A stretch of DNA of 64,000 nucleotides from Paenibacillus rhizosphaerae (GCF_014192015.1 NZ_JACHXJ010000002.1:1704989-1768988); one strand, 5' to 3'; numbered from the stretch's first letter, positions 26,785-35,611 are shown. Made by a program: numbers and translations. The notes: generated from the letters alone by a model not told the origin.

Positions 26785-28213
26785 TTATGATGCCGACTTC
26801 TCCATACGCCTTGGTTTGGGAAGTGAAAAACTTAACAGCAAGCCAGTCAGCGCAATGAATATACCGATGGAAAATACATCTTGAAACGAGTAAGTCCAGG
26901 CGTCATTTGTGGAGGTATTCTCGATTTTCATGTAATTTGTCATTCGGCTGGTCAACATCGTGGAAGAGCCCGCAACGGCGAATGAAACCATGACCTGCTG
27001 GGTTGCGCTCGTTAACGATGTGACACGGCCGACAAGATGTCGGGGAGCCACATCCATCAAATGAGTATTGAGCGGCATTAGCGAGATACCCATGCCCGAA
27101 CCAAGCAAAACTAGAGAGAAGACAATCGGATAGAGATTGCTTGTAGACAAATTGGCGAGTAAGAAACTTGCGGCTAACAACAAAGTCATACCGCCGGTCG
27201 CCAAAATTCGAACTCAATTTATCGAATAACCGTCCTCCGATCGCAACGAACACGGAGGAAGCCAAGCCTTGAGCCAGCATGATGAGCCCCGCTTCGAAAG
27301 CGGAGAACCCTTTGGCGTTCTGCAGATATTGCGGAACCAAAAACGCGGTACCGAATAATGCGAATTGAGCAATCCACTGAACGATAATTCCTTTCGTATA
27401 ATTAGCAGAAGCGAAAACTCGGAGCTCAAGGAGTGGATTTTTTCGTCTAAGCTGCAGCAGCGTAAGAAGAATAAGTGAGAGAAGGCCTACTGTCAGGCTA
27501 ATAATCGTCGAGGTTGAATTCCATCCGCTCACACTTTCGGAAATCCCGAAACAGATTGCGGCGAAGGCGACTGGTGCGAGAATCATCCCGGCAGTGTCCA
27601 GGGAGGCGGCATGCTGCCGATTGAGACGAGGGAGCTTCCATATTCCGATGATGAGGCCTGTAATCCCAATAGGGATATTAATCAGAAATATCCAGCTCCA
27701 CGAGGCATAATCAACCAGCCATCCGGATAAAGTCGGGCCGAAGGCGGGGGCCAGCAAAATGGGAATTCCCATTAAACCCATAACGGTTCCTGTTTTGCCG
27801 GGTGGACTAATCCGGTAGATCATCGAGAGCGCAACCGGCATAACCATGCCGCCTCCAAGTCCTTGGACGATACGAAATAATACCAGTTGATCCATGCTTA
27901 CCGACAGTGCGCATAAGAGCGAACCTGCCGTGAATAAAGCTGTAGAAGTCAAAAGCACGTTTTTCGAACCCCACCGGTCGGATAGCCAGCCCGTGATCGG
28001 AATAACTGCAGCCTGTGCCAAGGTATAGCCAGTTAATGCCCATTGAGCAGAGCTGAATGAACTATCGAATTCACCAATCAATTCGGTCAGCATGACATTC
28101 ATCGCCGTACTATCCAGGAAAACCATGAAGATACAGATCACTATGGTAGCGAGCGGAGCGATCATTGCTTTTATGGACACGGCTTGCTCAATTTCATGAC
28201 TATCCAGCGTCAT
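26785..28213 (-). pseudogene. DHA2-family MFS drug exporter, one frameshift
   Basis: Two minus-strand frames join into a 14-helix EmrB/QacA-like proton antiporter of about 475 residues. The first part begins MTLDSHEIEQAVSIKAMIAP, includes motif A-like GWLSDRWGSKNVLL and motif C-like GIPILLAPAFGPTLSGWLVD, and reaches FDKLSS near 27210. The second part continues as ILATGGMTLLLAASFLLANL in another frame to 26785. A single-base indel near 27205-27212 explains the break. The start at 28213 has AAAGGGG upstream. It lies 28 bases after the methyltransferase and was probably co-transcribed. A sequencing error cannot be excluded. Confidence 0.8.
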
Positions 28214-28241
28214 ATTCGCATCCCCTTTATATTTTAATTGA

Positions 28242-29090
28242 TTATTTATTGCCGTACACAAGAAGAGATTCACACGGCGCCGCGAACCCATTCGGACCTT
28301 CGAACGGTTTAAGTGATTCCAAGATTTCGTCAAGAGCAGCTTTACGTTGCTTCTCAGATAATTGGTTAAGAAGATTTACCATTCCTCCGGAACCCATTGC
28401 AATTCGTTCTTCAAGGAACGTTTTTGCATTCAACGCCCGGTAGACTCGCGGAATCGGTTGTACCTGTACCTCTTGAAAACCGGCAGTTTGAAACAGGGGA
28501 ATGAGTTTTTTCGGGCGACCCAAGGAGAAAATGCCTGCCGATTCTAATAAAGTCGAGCTTCGGCCTACGGTACGCAGAAGGATGGACATAGGGACGGAGA
28601 ACGCCAAGTTTTGCTCGGGGCTAGACCATACGACGGCCGCAAATCTACCGCCCTTTCGAAGCGCTTTGTAAATACCGGAGAGGGCAAGATCGAGGCGAGC
28701 AACAAACATGAGACCGTGCTGGCATATGACGGCATCGAACGATTCCGACTCCAAATCCATTTGTTCCGCGTCCATGACTTGAGTCGATATATTCGTCATG
28801 CCTTCTTGCTTGGCCGACTCCGCAGCCGCATTCAACATCGACTCCGAAATGTCGGTCGCCAGCACGAATCCGTTCGTTCCCGCGATGCGCGCAGCGGCAA
28901 GACTCTGTTCCCCCGAACCTGCGGCAATATCAAGTACGCGGCTTCCGGGCTTAATATCGGCTGCTTCAAGCATGCGTCGAGTAGTCTGTCCCATGATATC
29001 TTCACGCATGGCAGCCTGACGTTGCCAGGCAGCTGCAATATGAGGCGACTGCCAAGCAGTGGAATCAGATTCAGATGGTTGATGAGTCAT
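28242..29090 (-). CDS. Class I SAM-dependent methyltransferase
   Basis: The 282-residue protein contains motif I VLDIAAGSGEQSLAAARIAG (about residues 56-75), the acidic strand FVLATDISESMLNAA, and FDAVICQHGLMFVARLDLAL, so it belongs to the UbiE/COQ5-like methyltransferases. TTGGAGG precedes its ATG at 29090. The following gene in the same direction is the frameshifted DHA2 exporter 28 bases on. The pair could modify and export a small compound (inference). A hairpin terminator on the promoter side separates it from the M56 peptidase gene. Confidence 0.85.
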   Translation of the reverse strand: MTHQPSESDSTAWQSPHIAAAWQRQAAMREDIMGQTTRRMLEAADIKPGSRVLDIAAGSGEQSLAAARIAGTNGFVLATDISESMLNAAAESAKQEGMTNISTQVMDAEQMDLESESFDAVICQHGLMFVARLDLALSGIYKALRKGGRFAAVVWSSPEQNLAFSVPMSILLRTVGRSSTLLESAGIFSLGRPKKLIPLFQTAGFQEVQVQPIPRVYRALNAKTFLEERIAMGSGGMVNLLNQLSEKQRKAALDEILESLKPFEGPNGFAAPCESLLVYGNK

Positions 29091-29112
29091 CTTGATACCT
29101 CCAATATAAAAA

Positions 29113-29154
29113 GATCCAACTAATTACTACATTATTGTAGTAGTTAGTTGGATC
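29113..29154 (-). terminator. Bidirectional hairpin terminator
   Basis: A 19-bp inverted repeat with one mismatch (inner arms ACTAATTACTACA and TGTAGTAGTTAGT) is followed by T-runs on both strands. It ends the BlaI-M56 unit on the minus strand. The arms also contain TACTACA/TGTAGTA, reminiscent of BlaI operator halves, so a regulatory role is possible. Confidence 0.65.
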
Positions 29155-29189
29155 TTTTGTCAAGCCGCTTATTTCGACTTCTTTTCGGG

Positions 29190-30056
29190 TTAGACGACAG
29201 GGGATAAAGAGAGCAGAAGATGAGTAAGAAGAACAAGAATCAGCATCAAGCTAATCGCCGAAACGATCCATTCTTTGATTGGAATCGGCTCGTCCGTAAC
29301 TTGATTGGACACGAGTGCATCGATTCGGGATCCGAGCAAGTCATCGATTCCTGGGGACGTTAAGTCGAGAGGCGGAGTCGCAACTCGAATTTCCGACAGC
29401 TTAAATAAACCAATCGCCAATGCTTTTTGTCCTGCGCGGCGGACGGCATATTCGTCGGCGGCAAGCTCTTTCTTTAGGAAATACCGGCTCCGTAATCGGC
29501 GAAGGACGGGGAAGAAAAACATGGAGCAGCATATCCCGTGAGAAACCAACATCCGAAGGGGATCCTTTTTCACACAATGATAATACTCATGTTCCATGAT
29601 CGCGATCAGCTCCGGTCCATCGATGATTTGAAGGAGCGCCTGGCTGATCATAATTCTCGGACGGATGAAACCGTACGCAAAAGCGATCGGTTCGGCATCC
29701 TTTGTAACCAGAACTGGAATGTTTTTGGAAGCGGAAAAGGCTTTCACGGCCGAAGGGATGTCTGCAGATAAACGGTACTGAAAAGGCTTCAACGACCGAT
29801 ACGTGTTGCGAAGGACTTGGATCGCTCTCGCCATAAACAGAAAAACAATGACAAAGATCAGGAACACCAAGACGAAAAAAGTAACGGGAATGCGGCTGTT
29901 CGAAAATGAGAATCCCGAAAAGCTCGTCATCCTATCGAAGGCAGTATGAACTGCGGCATCGGCGAAAACAACCAGAGCGATCAATAGACCGATGCCAAAC
30001 AAACCAGCCGGCAACAGCAGGGTGGAGAACGGATTACTCTTCATTTTCCTCACCAT
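29190..30056 (-). CDS. M56-family membrane metallopeptidase (BlaR1-like)
   Basis: The 288-residue membrane protease has two N-terminal helices (LLLPAGLFGIGLLIALVVF, FFVLVFLIFVIVFLFMA), a zinc motif HEYYH in AIMEHEYYHCVKKDPLRML, the third-ligand region KKELAADEYAV, and a final C-terminal helix. In BlaR1 and MecR1 this domain triggers cleavage of the BlaI repressor. Here the extracellular penicillin-binding domain is absent, as in many M56 proteins of unknown signal. The gene overlaps the end of blaI-like 30034, typical of co-transcribed pairs. An alternative ATG four codons in (30044) has the better ribosome binding site. Confidence 0.88.
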   Translation of the reverse strand: MVRKMKSNPFSTLLLPAGLFGIGLLIALVVFADAAVHTAFDRMTSFSGFSFSNSRIPVTFFVLVFLIFVIVFLFMARAIQVLRNTYRSLKPFQYRLSADIPSAVKAFSASKNIPVLVTKDAEPIAFAYGFIRPRIMISQALLQIIDGPELIAIMEHEYYHCVKKDPLRMLVSHGICCSMFFFPVLRRLRSRYFLKKELAADEYAVRRAGQKALAIGLFKLSEIRVATPPLDLTSPGIDDLLGSRIDALVSNQVTDEPIPIKEWIVSAISLMLILVLLTHLLLSLSPVV

Positions 30057-30444
30057 TTTCCAACCGCTCGATTAACGACTTCAATTGCTCCATCTTGCTC
30101 GGATTGGAGCTAATCTTGCCTACGAACTGGGCGATCGCGGTATCGCCGAAATCATCGAGCACGTTTTGAATGGCCTGCGATGACATCCGCTCCACATATT
30201 CCTGCACAGTAAACGCTGGAATGTATTTATGCTGCCGTCCGACTTTGACGCGTTCGAGAACTCCCTTTTCGGCCAAGCGGCTCATAATGGTCATGATCGT
30301 CGTGTAGGCATATTGCTTTTCTTGATTCAGCCGTTCGAGAACATCTTGTACGGCAGCTTCGCTCTGCTCCCAGACAATGCACATGACTTGAAGCTCCAAT
30401 GGCCCCAACAATTTGGATAAAATATCTATCTGATTCTCTTCCAT
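30034..30444 (-). CDS. BlaI/MecI/CopY-family repressor
   Basis: The 136-residue repressor has the winged-helix motif LGPLELQVMCIVWEQSEAAV, followed by the wing TTIMTIMSRLAEKGVLERVK, both diagnostic of BlaI. The C-terminal dimerisation region is acidic. It normally binds TACA-(N)4-TGTA type sites as a dimer. Exactly such a palindrome lies 19 bases upstream (30463). AAGGAGGTG precedes the ATG. The pair with M56 forms a protease-controlled switch, but no beta-lactamase gene is nearby, so the output may be only itself. Confidence 0.9.
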   Translation of the reverse strand: MEENQIDILSKLLGPLELQVMCIVWEQSEAAVQDVLERLNQEKQYAYTTIMTIMSRLAEKGVLERVKVGRQHKYIPAFTVQEYVERMSSQAIQNVLDDFGDTAIAQFVGKISSNPSKMEQLKSLIERLENGEENEE

Positions 30445-30462
30445 CGGAACACCTCCTTTTAA

Positions 30463-30478
30463 CTACATATATGTAGTA
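30463..30478. promoter_or_regulatory. BlaI-type operator
   Basis: ACTACATATATGTAGT is a perfect 16-bp palindrome 19 bases upstream of the blaI-like start. It matches the TACA/TGTA consensus of this family. Confidence 0.8.
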
Positions 30479-30503
30479 TACCTAACAACCGCATATTCAC
30501 AAA

Positions 30504-30704
30504 CTGCAAGGCCACTATCTGGATGAAATTCAGCTTCATGTGGTTCCTGTCATGCTCGGACTTGGAACGCGTTTGTTTGAACAGGATCATCCGAACCAAC
30601 AAGAATGGCAATGCGTGACGGTACGGCAATCATCAGACGCGGTGCACCTCCGATATCGTGTAAAACCAACACAAGAGAAAGAGGCAGCGGACATTCAGCG
30701 TTGA
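30504..30704 (+). pseudogene. RibD C-terminal / dihydrofolate-reductase-like fragment
   Basis: The frame reads LQGHYLDEIQLHVVPVMLGL, then GTRLFEQDHPNQQEW and AVHLRYRVKP, ending in a stop at 30702-30704. This is the C-terminal third of the YwjB/YyaP-type RibD-like reductases (normally about 180 residues). The N-terminal nucleotide-binding part is gone; the sequence begins abruptly beside the BlaI operator. It lies 64 bases before the MFS start and would not be functional. Confidence 0.7.
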
Positions 30705-30768
30705 CCTTGCAGGCGGCAGGGATTATGCTAGAAGCATCTTGCGTAATCTGCTGCAAAGGAAGCTGCTT

Positions 30769-31938
30769 ATGACAACGCCGGTTCGGCTCTCCTATTTTTA
30801 TCTATTCTATTTCTTTATTTATATGGGCAACGCGGTATACGGCACCTTCATTCCGCTTTACTTCCGCGATGCGGGATTTGACTCTTCGCAGATCGGCATT
30901 CTGCTTGGCATCGGACCGCTCGTCGCCATTCTCGCACAGCCGTTTTGGGGAACGCTCAGCGACCGGGCCAGAACCAAAAACACCATCTTGCTGATGCTGA
31001 TTGCCGGGAGCGGAGGCGCCATGTTGCTGTATCCGTTATCCGACGGGTTCGGCTACTTGCTCGGCATGATCACCATCTTCACCTTCTTCCAGGCCTCGAT
31101 TTTCGCAGTCAGCGACGCGATTACGCTTGAAGAATTGGATCGGCAGCGATGGGCAAGCGGGTTCAGCCGGATTCGGCTGGCGGGCACGCTCGGTTTCGCG
31201 ATCATGTCGATCGCGTTCGGCTTGATCGCCGAGAAGCGGGTAGACCTGTTGTTTTCGGTCTACGCGATGGTCATGGCCGTGTCGTTCCTGTTCGTCCTCC
31301 GTTTTCCGTCTGTGGCCGGCCATCAGAAATCTGGACGGCGCATCCGGATCTGGATCTTATTTCGCAATCGCAAGCTCGTATTTTATTTGGCGGTCAATTT
31401 CGTTCTTCATATTACATTGGGATACTATTATACGTTTTTTCCCTTATATTTTCAGGAGTTGGGCGGCAGCAACGCTTGGCTCGGTTGGTCGATGGTCATA
31501 TCGTCGCTCAGCGAGGTTCCATTCCTGCTGCTAGCGGGGAAGATATTCCAGCGGGTTCGCATCCACTACATCTTGTTCGGCGCAGGCATCGCGGCCGCTC
31601 TGCGGTGGTACTTGTTCTCGGCCATCCATGATCCTTATTGGACGATTCCGGTGCAGGTGCTGCACGGCTTAATCTTTATCGTATTGTCCGTCACGATGGC
31701 GACCGTCATCAACCGGGAAGTGCCGGATGAGCTCAAAGCGAGCGGACAGACGCTCAACGCCCTGCTGTGTCTTGGCGTCGCCCGTTTGATCGGAAGCTAT
31801 GCGGGCGGAGAAGCGAGCGAGATCTGGGGGATGCGCGACGTGTTCATGTACAATGCGGTGCTTGCCATCGGATGCATTGTCGTATTCGCGGTCTTGTTCC
31901 GGCGGATGGAACGTCGCTCGATTACGCATTCGTCGTGA
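30769..31938 (+). CDS. MFS transporter (MFS_1-like, HcaT/LacY-like group)
   Basis: The 389-residue protein has twelve predicted helices. It begins MTTPVRLSYFYLFYFFIYMG, shows GTFIPLYFRDAGFDSSQIG and motif A-like WGTLSDRARTKNTI after helix 2, and has a central hydrophilic loop with GRRIRIW. The N-terminal FxxxGxxxPyfxxyl arrangement matches the MFS_1_like domain of phenylpropionate and nucleoside permeases. AAAGGAAG lies 6 bases before the ATG at 30769. The gene is GC-rich (31 kb segment) and ends at a strong terminator. The substrate cannot be told from sequence. Confidence 0.85.
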   Translation: MTTPVRLSYFYLFYFFIYMGNAVYGTFIPLYFRDAGFDSSQIGILLGIGPLVAILAQPFWGTLSDRARTKNTILLMLIAGSGGAMLLYPLSDGFGYLLGMITIFTFFQASIFAVSDAITLEELDRQRWASGFSRIRLAGTLGFAIMSIAFGLIAEKRVDLLFSVYAMVMAVSFLFVLRFPSVAGHQKSGRRIRIWILFRNRKLVFYLAVNFVLHITLGYYYTFFPLYFQELGGSNAWLGWSMVISSLSEVPFLLLAGKIFQRVRIHYILFGAGIAAALRWYLFSAIHDPYWTIPVQVLHGLIFIVLSVTMATVINREVPDELKASGQTLNALLCLGVARLIGSYAGGEASEIWGMRDVFMYNAVLAIGCIVVFAVLFRRMERRSITHSS

Positions 31939-31966
31939 TCAAAATTGCAAATGTAGCGAAGATCGC

Positions 31967-32010
31967 CCCGCGGATTCTGCTTCAATAGCAGCATTCGCGG
32001 GACTTTTTTT
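31967..32010 (+). terminator. Rho-independent terminator after MFS gene
   Basis: CCCGCGGATTCTGCT pairs imperfectly with AGCAGCATTCGCGGG around a 5-base loop and is followed by seven T residues. Confidence 0.8.
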
Positions 32011-32055
32011 CGTAACCCGTACACGGCAGACAGCCTGTTTCTTCGGATATGAAGG

Positions 32056-32090
32056 TTGACAAGATTATTAGGTGCAACTAAACTGGTTAC
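32056..32090 (+). promoter_or_regulatory. SigA-type promoter with overlapping operator, Rrf2 gene
   Basis: TTGACA, 17-bp spacer, TAAACT. The -10 is overlapped by AACTAAACTGGTTAC, whose half-site GTTAC recurs in the palindrome at 32563, consistent with autoregulation. Confidence 0.6.
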
Positions 32091-32099
32091 ATTAAGGGG

Positions 32100-32534
32100 G
32101 TGCCTACGGTTAAAATAAGCACTAGATTCTCTGTAGCCATTCATATACTGAGTATGCTATCCATAAAGAAAGATACGATTTATACTTCAGAAATGGTTGC
32201 AAGCAGTGTAAACACAAATCCGGTGGTCATTCGCAGAGTAACGGGGATGTTAAAAAAGGCTGGATTAGTCGATGTCAATTTGGGCTATGGAGGATCATAC
32301 CTTTTAAAACCAAGCGAAGAAATCACGTTGCTCGATGTATATCGAGCCGTAGATGTAGTGAATGAGGGGCAATTGTTTCAGATTCACGAAAATACGAGCC
32401 TGAGTTGCATTGTGGGAGCAAATATTCAAGATGTTCTTCGTATTATTTTAAAAAAAGTTGAAATTTCCATGGAGGATGTTCTTGCAAGCTTCACCATAAA
32501 AGATGTGGTTGACGGTATATTAAAAAGGGCCTAG
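32100..32534 (+). CDS. Rrf2-family transcriptional regulator (YwnA-like)
   Basis: The 144-residue regulator contains the Rrf2 winged helix: ISTRFSVAIHILSMLSI, TSEMVASSVNTNPVVIRRVT and LLKPSEEITLLDVYRAVD. Only one cysteine (SLSCIVG) is present in the region that binds Fe-S in IscR, so it is probably a YwnA-like, cluster-free member. The GTG start at 32100 is uncertain because AAGGGGG lies almost on top of it; no ATG is in frame nearby. A related operator precedes the oxidoreductase at 32666, its likely target. Confidence 0.85.
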   Translation: MPTVKISTRFSVAIHILSMLSIKKDTIYTSEMVASSVNTNPVVIRRVTGMLKKAGLVDVNLGYGGSYLLKPSEEITLLDVYRAVDVVNEGQLFQIHENTSLSCIVGANIQDVLRIILKKVEISMEDVLASFTIKDVVDGILKRA

Positions 32535-32562
32535 TCATCTATTATTTTTTTAGTGTATAATG

Positions 32563-32579
32563 TAACTGTAATAGTTACG
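32563..32579. promoter_or_regulatory. Probable Rrf2 operator
   Basis: GTAACTGTAATAGTTAC is an inverted repeat of GTAACT, next to a TATAAT-like box (TGTATAAT) upstream of the oxidoreductase. A similar half-site lies at the Rrf2 promoter. Confidence 0.65.
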
Positions 32580-32665
32580 GTTACAATGGAAGGGCCCGGT
32601 CTCGATCCGAATCTCTTGGAGCGATACAGTGTACGAAGCGTCTAATTAAAAAGGAGATAATAAAA

Positions 32666-33550
32666 ATGGGAAAATTACTTGTTACTGGTGCTACCGGCAG
32701 TCTTGGAGGTAGAACGCTAGAGCTTCTTCTTCTGAAAGTTCCGGCAAATCAGGTCGCTGTACTCGTACGTAATCCGGAATCGGAGAAAATGGCAGGTTTT
32801 ATTAAAGAAGGCGTGGAAGTCCATCAGGGAGACTATTTCGATTACAACTCTCTTATGCGAGCTTTTACCGGCGTTGAAAAGGTGATGCTGATTTCCGCGC
32901 AAGCATTTACCGACCGTAACACCCAACATTTTAACGTCATCGCCGCCGCAAAACAGGCAGGTGTACAGCAGGTGATATACACGTCGATTATACGAAGAGA
33001 AGATTCGGGTTTTATCATGCCCGAGGTTACGATATCGGACACCTTTGCGGAACAGGCGCTCAAGGCATCCGGCTTAGCCTATACGATTATGCGGAATCCG
33101 CCGTATCTCGAAGTCATGCAAAATTATTTCGGCAGCAATGCTTACGAAGTCGGCGTAAGGGTACCAGAAGGTTCCGGCAAAGTCGCCGCTGCATCCCTGT
33201 ATGATTTGGCGGCAGCCAACGTGGCCGTCCTTACCCACGACGGTCACGAAAATAAGACTTATACGCTGAACGGCAGCGAGGCGAGATCATTTGCAGACAT
33301 CGCTGAGGACCTCTCCGAGATTAGTGGAAAAAGAGTTGCTTATGTGCCTATTAGCGAGAAGGAATACGTAGAGAACTTTACGAATAACGGGTTTCCGCTT
33401 CCCGCTGGCGAGTTCTTATCGGCTTGGGTACGGGGCATTAACAGTGGAGAGTTCTCTGAAACGTCTGGAGATCTCGAGCGTCTAATCGGTCGAAAGCCAA
33501 TGACATTCAAACAATTTTATCAACGCGCTTATTCCAGCAGTAAGAATTAA
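32666..33550 (+). CDS. NmrA-like / QorB-type NAD(P)-binding oxidoreductase
   Basis: The 294-residue atypical short-chain reductase starts with the Rossmann motif MGKLLVTGATGSLGGRTLE (GxxGxxG). It then shows VAVLVRNPES for cofactor phosphate, VHQGDYFDYNSL, and VIYTSIIRREDS. This matches QorB/YtfG quinone reductases and NmrA-like sensors, which are commonly controlled by adjacent Rrf2 or HxlR regulators. AAGGAG lies before the ATG. It probably reduces quinones or reactive carbonyls. A strong terminator follows at 33612. Confidence 0.88.
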   Translation: MGKLLVTGATGSLGGRTLELLLLKVPANQVAVLVRNPESEKMAGFIKEGVEVHQGDYFDYNSLMRAFTGVEKVMLISAQAFTDRNTQHFNVIAAAKQAGVQQVIYTSIIRREDSGFIMPEVTISDTFAEQALKASGLAYTIMRNPPYLEVMQNYFGSNAYEVGVRVPEGSGKVAAASLYDLAAANVAVLTHDGHENKTYTLNGSEARSFADIAEDLSEISGKRVAYVPISEKEYVENFTNNGFPLPAGEFLSAWVRGINSGEFSETSGDLERLIGRKPMTFKQFYQRAYSSSKN

Positions 33551-33611
33551 CTTAAAGGCGGCAGGAAGCAGCGTTCCGTTTATGTTGTACATAACACAAT
33601 ATCCCGAATCG

Positions 33612-33641
33612 AAGGCGCTGACAAAATCAGCGCCTTTTTTT
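33612..33641 (+). terminator. Rho-independent terminator
   Basis: AGGCGCTGA and TCAGCGCCT pair around CAAAA, followed by TTTTTTT. Confidence 0.9.
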
Positions 33642-34022
33642 GTTTCATACCCTGCCGCGACCGGCGCTTGAACCGTTTCGAGTTTATAAATAATTTATAT
33701 AGCTGTGCTAGAGTGTAAGGACTTAGTGGCTTTTCATTTCATGAAGACCGCATGAAGTTTTTTTGTCCTTCGGGGATGCCTCTGTTGTGTATTATGATGC
33801 ATTCTTCCGTGGGGAATCGAATGTGGTGTCAATGATTCGGATCTCTCTGCAAACTGACGTAAAAATTAGATGGAGTGTATGTAGTGATGAATCTGCAGAG
33901 GAACTTTTCAAATTACATCAATTGTACTTTCCGGTGGATGACTTCGATGGAGTACAGCGTTTTGCCTGAAAGTTGTAGCGGCCCGCCGGCTATGCCGGAG
34001 GGCATTGATAGAAATGCGTTAA
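33642..34022. other. Stretch with decayed coding-like sequence
   Basis: A 68-codon frame at 33763-33969 (including SDESAEELFKLHQLYFPVDD) looks partly coding but has no ribosome binding site and no recognised family. It may be the eroded start of the VOC fragment that follows. Confidence 0.3.
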
Positions 34023-34160
34023 CCTCTGTTCCTACTGAATGGAGCCGTGATCCTACAAGATATTACGAAAGTTCCAATAGGCTACAATATGCTTGTACAA
34101 CAACCGGACGGTACAGTAATTGAATTTGTTGAGCACACAAGGTCTACCCATGTTAAATAA
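34023..34160 (+). pseudogene. VOC/glyoxalase-family C-terminal fragment
   Basis: The frame reads AVILQDITKVPIGYNMLVQQ and PDGTVIEFVEHTRSTH before its stop. This is the last strand of a vicinal-oxygen-chelate fold, where the final glutamate (IEFVEH) binds metal. Only 46 codons remain and the frame opens after a stop. Its stop codon overlaps the ArsR start, so the two were once an operon. Confidence 0.6.
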
Positions 34161-34425
34161 CGAGCAAAGAGTCAGAATTTTCAGAGCACTGGCTGATGAG
34201 ACACGGCTGAACATAGTACGAATACTTTACGTTAACAACAAAGAGATGAGTTGCGGAGAACTGGGACGAATTTGCGATGCTTCCAAATCAAATACTTCAT
34301 ATTACTTCCGTATATTACGAGAAGCAAATTTGATCAAAGTTCGCAAAGATGCACAAACAAAGTATGCAAGTATCGATTTGGAGACTTTTCATTTTTACTT
34401 ACCTGGTTTTCTGAACACGTTGTAA
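34150..34425 (+). CDS. ArsR-family HTH regulator
   Basis: The 91-residue protein has an ArsR-type winged helix: IFRALADETRLNIVRILYV, then MSCGELGRICDASKSNTSYY with the recognition helix, then FRILREANLIKVRKDAQTKY as the wing. No metal-binding CxC in the recognition helix region is seen, so it is probably not an arsenic sensor. I chose the ATG at 34150 over an in-frame TTG at 34120 because AAGG lies upstream and the domain begins there. It overlaps the stop of the VOC remnant, its probable former partner. Confidence 0.82.
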   Translation: MLNNEQRVRIFRALADETRLNIVRILYVNNKEMSCGELGRICDASKSNTSYYFRILREANLIKVRKDAQTKYASIDLETFHFYLPGFLNTL

Positions 34426-34564
34426 GATAGGCTCCCAAGGCAGGAAAGAAAAGTTTCAGAAGTGTCGATGCTGGTAGCGAGCACTTCTGACTGGTGTTAG
34501 TAAAAAAAACGAGTATAATGGTGTTCGAAGTTACATGTTTCAAGTTTAGGAGGGGAGAGGCTAT

Positions 34565-35095
34565 ATGCAAAGAATTGCGATTGATATGGACGAAGTTATA
34601 GCTGACTTTAACCCGAAACATCTACGAGTGTTTAATCGTGATTACAAAGAGAGTCTCACTGTGAATGACTTGGTGGGAACGCGTCTTAGGGAGTTGCGTC
34701 CTCAGTTAAAGAATGAGATTATGGCTTACTTAAAAGATCCTGCGTTTTTCCGTGATTTAGATGTAATGAAAGATAGCCAGGAAGTAATCAAACGGTTAAG
34801 CGAACGGTTTGAAGTTTTCATCACCACAGCAGCGATGGAGTTTCCAACTTCTTTCACTGCGAAATATGAATGGCTAAAGGAACATTTCCCATTTATCGAT
34901 GAGATGAATTTTGTTTTTTGCGGAGATAAGAGTATTATCCATGCGGATTACCTTATTGATGATAATGTAAGGCATTTTCAAGGATTCAAAGGTCAGGGGA
35001 TTTTGTTTACGGCACCGCACAATATAGACGAAACAGGATACATTAGAGTTAACAACTGGTTGGAAATACAGGAGTATTTTCTCTTCTCAAAATAA
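34565..35095 (+). CDS. 5'(3')-deoxyribonucleotidase (NT5C/YorS-like)
   Basis: The 176-residue HAD-superfamily phosphatase should remove phosphate from deoxynucleoside monophosphates. The nucleophile motif is IAIDMDEVIADFNP (DxDxV, residues 5-18), motif II threonine lies in FITTAAMEFP, and motif IV is HADYLIDDNVRHF. The length matches the family. GGAGGGGAGAGG precedes the ATG. It is flanked downstream by an imperfect stem-loop at 35144. A related but broken nucleotidase is at 8979, so this function has been acquired more than once in the region. Confidence 0.88.
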   Translation: MQRIAIDMDEVIADFNPKHLRVFNRDYKESLTVNDLVGTRLRELRPQLKNEIMAYLKDPAFFRDLDVMKDSQEVIKRLSERFEVFITTAAMEFPTSFTAKYEWLKEHFPFIDEMNFVFCGDKSIIHADYLIDDNVRHFQGFKGQGILFTAPHNIDETGYIRVNNWLEIQEYFLFSK

Positions 35096-35143
35096 AATGT
35101 TAAGAAAAGAAGGAGAAATTGCGACCACTTTTCGAAAAATTGA

Positions 35144-35177
35144 CATGCACCCTGAGATAAAGTTGCCAGGGTGCATG
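35144..35177 (+). terminator. Hairpin after nucleotidase
   Basis: CATGCACCCTG pairs perfectly with CAGGGTGCATG around a 12-base loop. There is no strong T-run. Confidence 0.55.
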
Positions 35178-35201
35178 ATTCGTTATTGCCTTTTGCTGCT
35201 A

Positions 35202-35285
35202 AGAACCCGACGATGTGTTTGGTTAGCGCAGCTGGCGTGGCGCTGTCTTCGCCAATACAAGGACAGCGCTAACAAGCGGGTGTCG
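35202..35285 (+). repeat. Hairpin repeat shared with 3988-4037
   Basis: The first 22 bases are identical to 3988-4009. The flanking arms GGTTAGCGC and GCGCTAAC pair over a longer interior than at 3988. Confidence 0.6.
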
Positions 35286-35359
35286 CATTGCTCGGCAACG
35301 GGTTTTTATTTTTTCTGCAACTAAGCGAAAAGGGCGCAGCAGCGCAGTATATTGTCGAA

Positions 35360-35524
35360 GGACAAGAACATAGTCCCATTGAAAGTCGCTATGTTAGCGG
35401 CTTTTTTGTTTTATCGGTACAAGTTCTTGTCCCGAGCCCAGGACAAGAACTTGTACCGATTGCCGTAATGGACAAGAACATGAGCCGATTAACGATAAGC
35501 TCATTAAGCTAACAGGCAGCATAG
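35360..35524 (+). repeat. Repeat A (A6)
   Basis: Near-complete: GGACAAGAACATAGTCCC start, GTCGCTATGTTAGCGGC hairpin with T-run, full central inverted repeat, ending in a variant box CTAACAGGCAGCATAG. The TATCTAACATTG spacer is deleted. Confidence 0.9.
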
Positions 35525-35559
35525 TTCAATTATATGTTCATTGTTGTTTGATTAAATTA

Positions 35560-35588
35560 TTGACAGAATATTCCGATTATCTTATATT
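35560..35588 (+). promoter_or_regulatory. SigA promoter for T-box transcript
   Basis: TTGACA, 17-bp spacer, TATATT, about 25 bases before the T-box stem I. Confidence 0.8.
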
Positions 35589-35611
35589 GAGCTTAATTCA
35601 AAGTTTTCAAA

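Noticed and set aside
28611..29123. 170-codon plus-strand frame opposite to the methyltransferase
   Set aside because: The minus strand encodes a clear SAM methyltransferase with a ribosome binding site; the plus frame shows no family motif.
31036..31323. Open frames antisense to the MFS gene at 30769
   Set aside because: They are GC-rich shadow frames with charged low-complexity text and no start signals.
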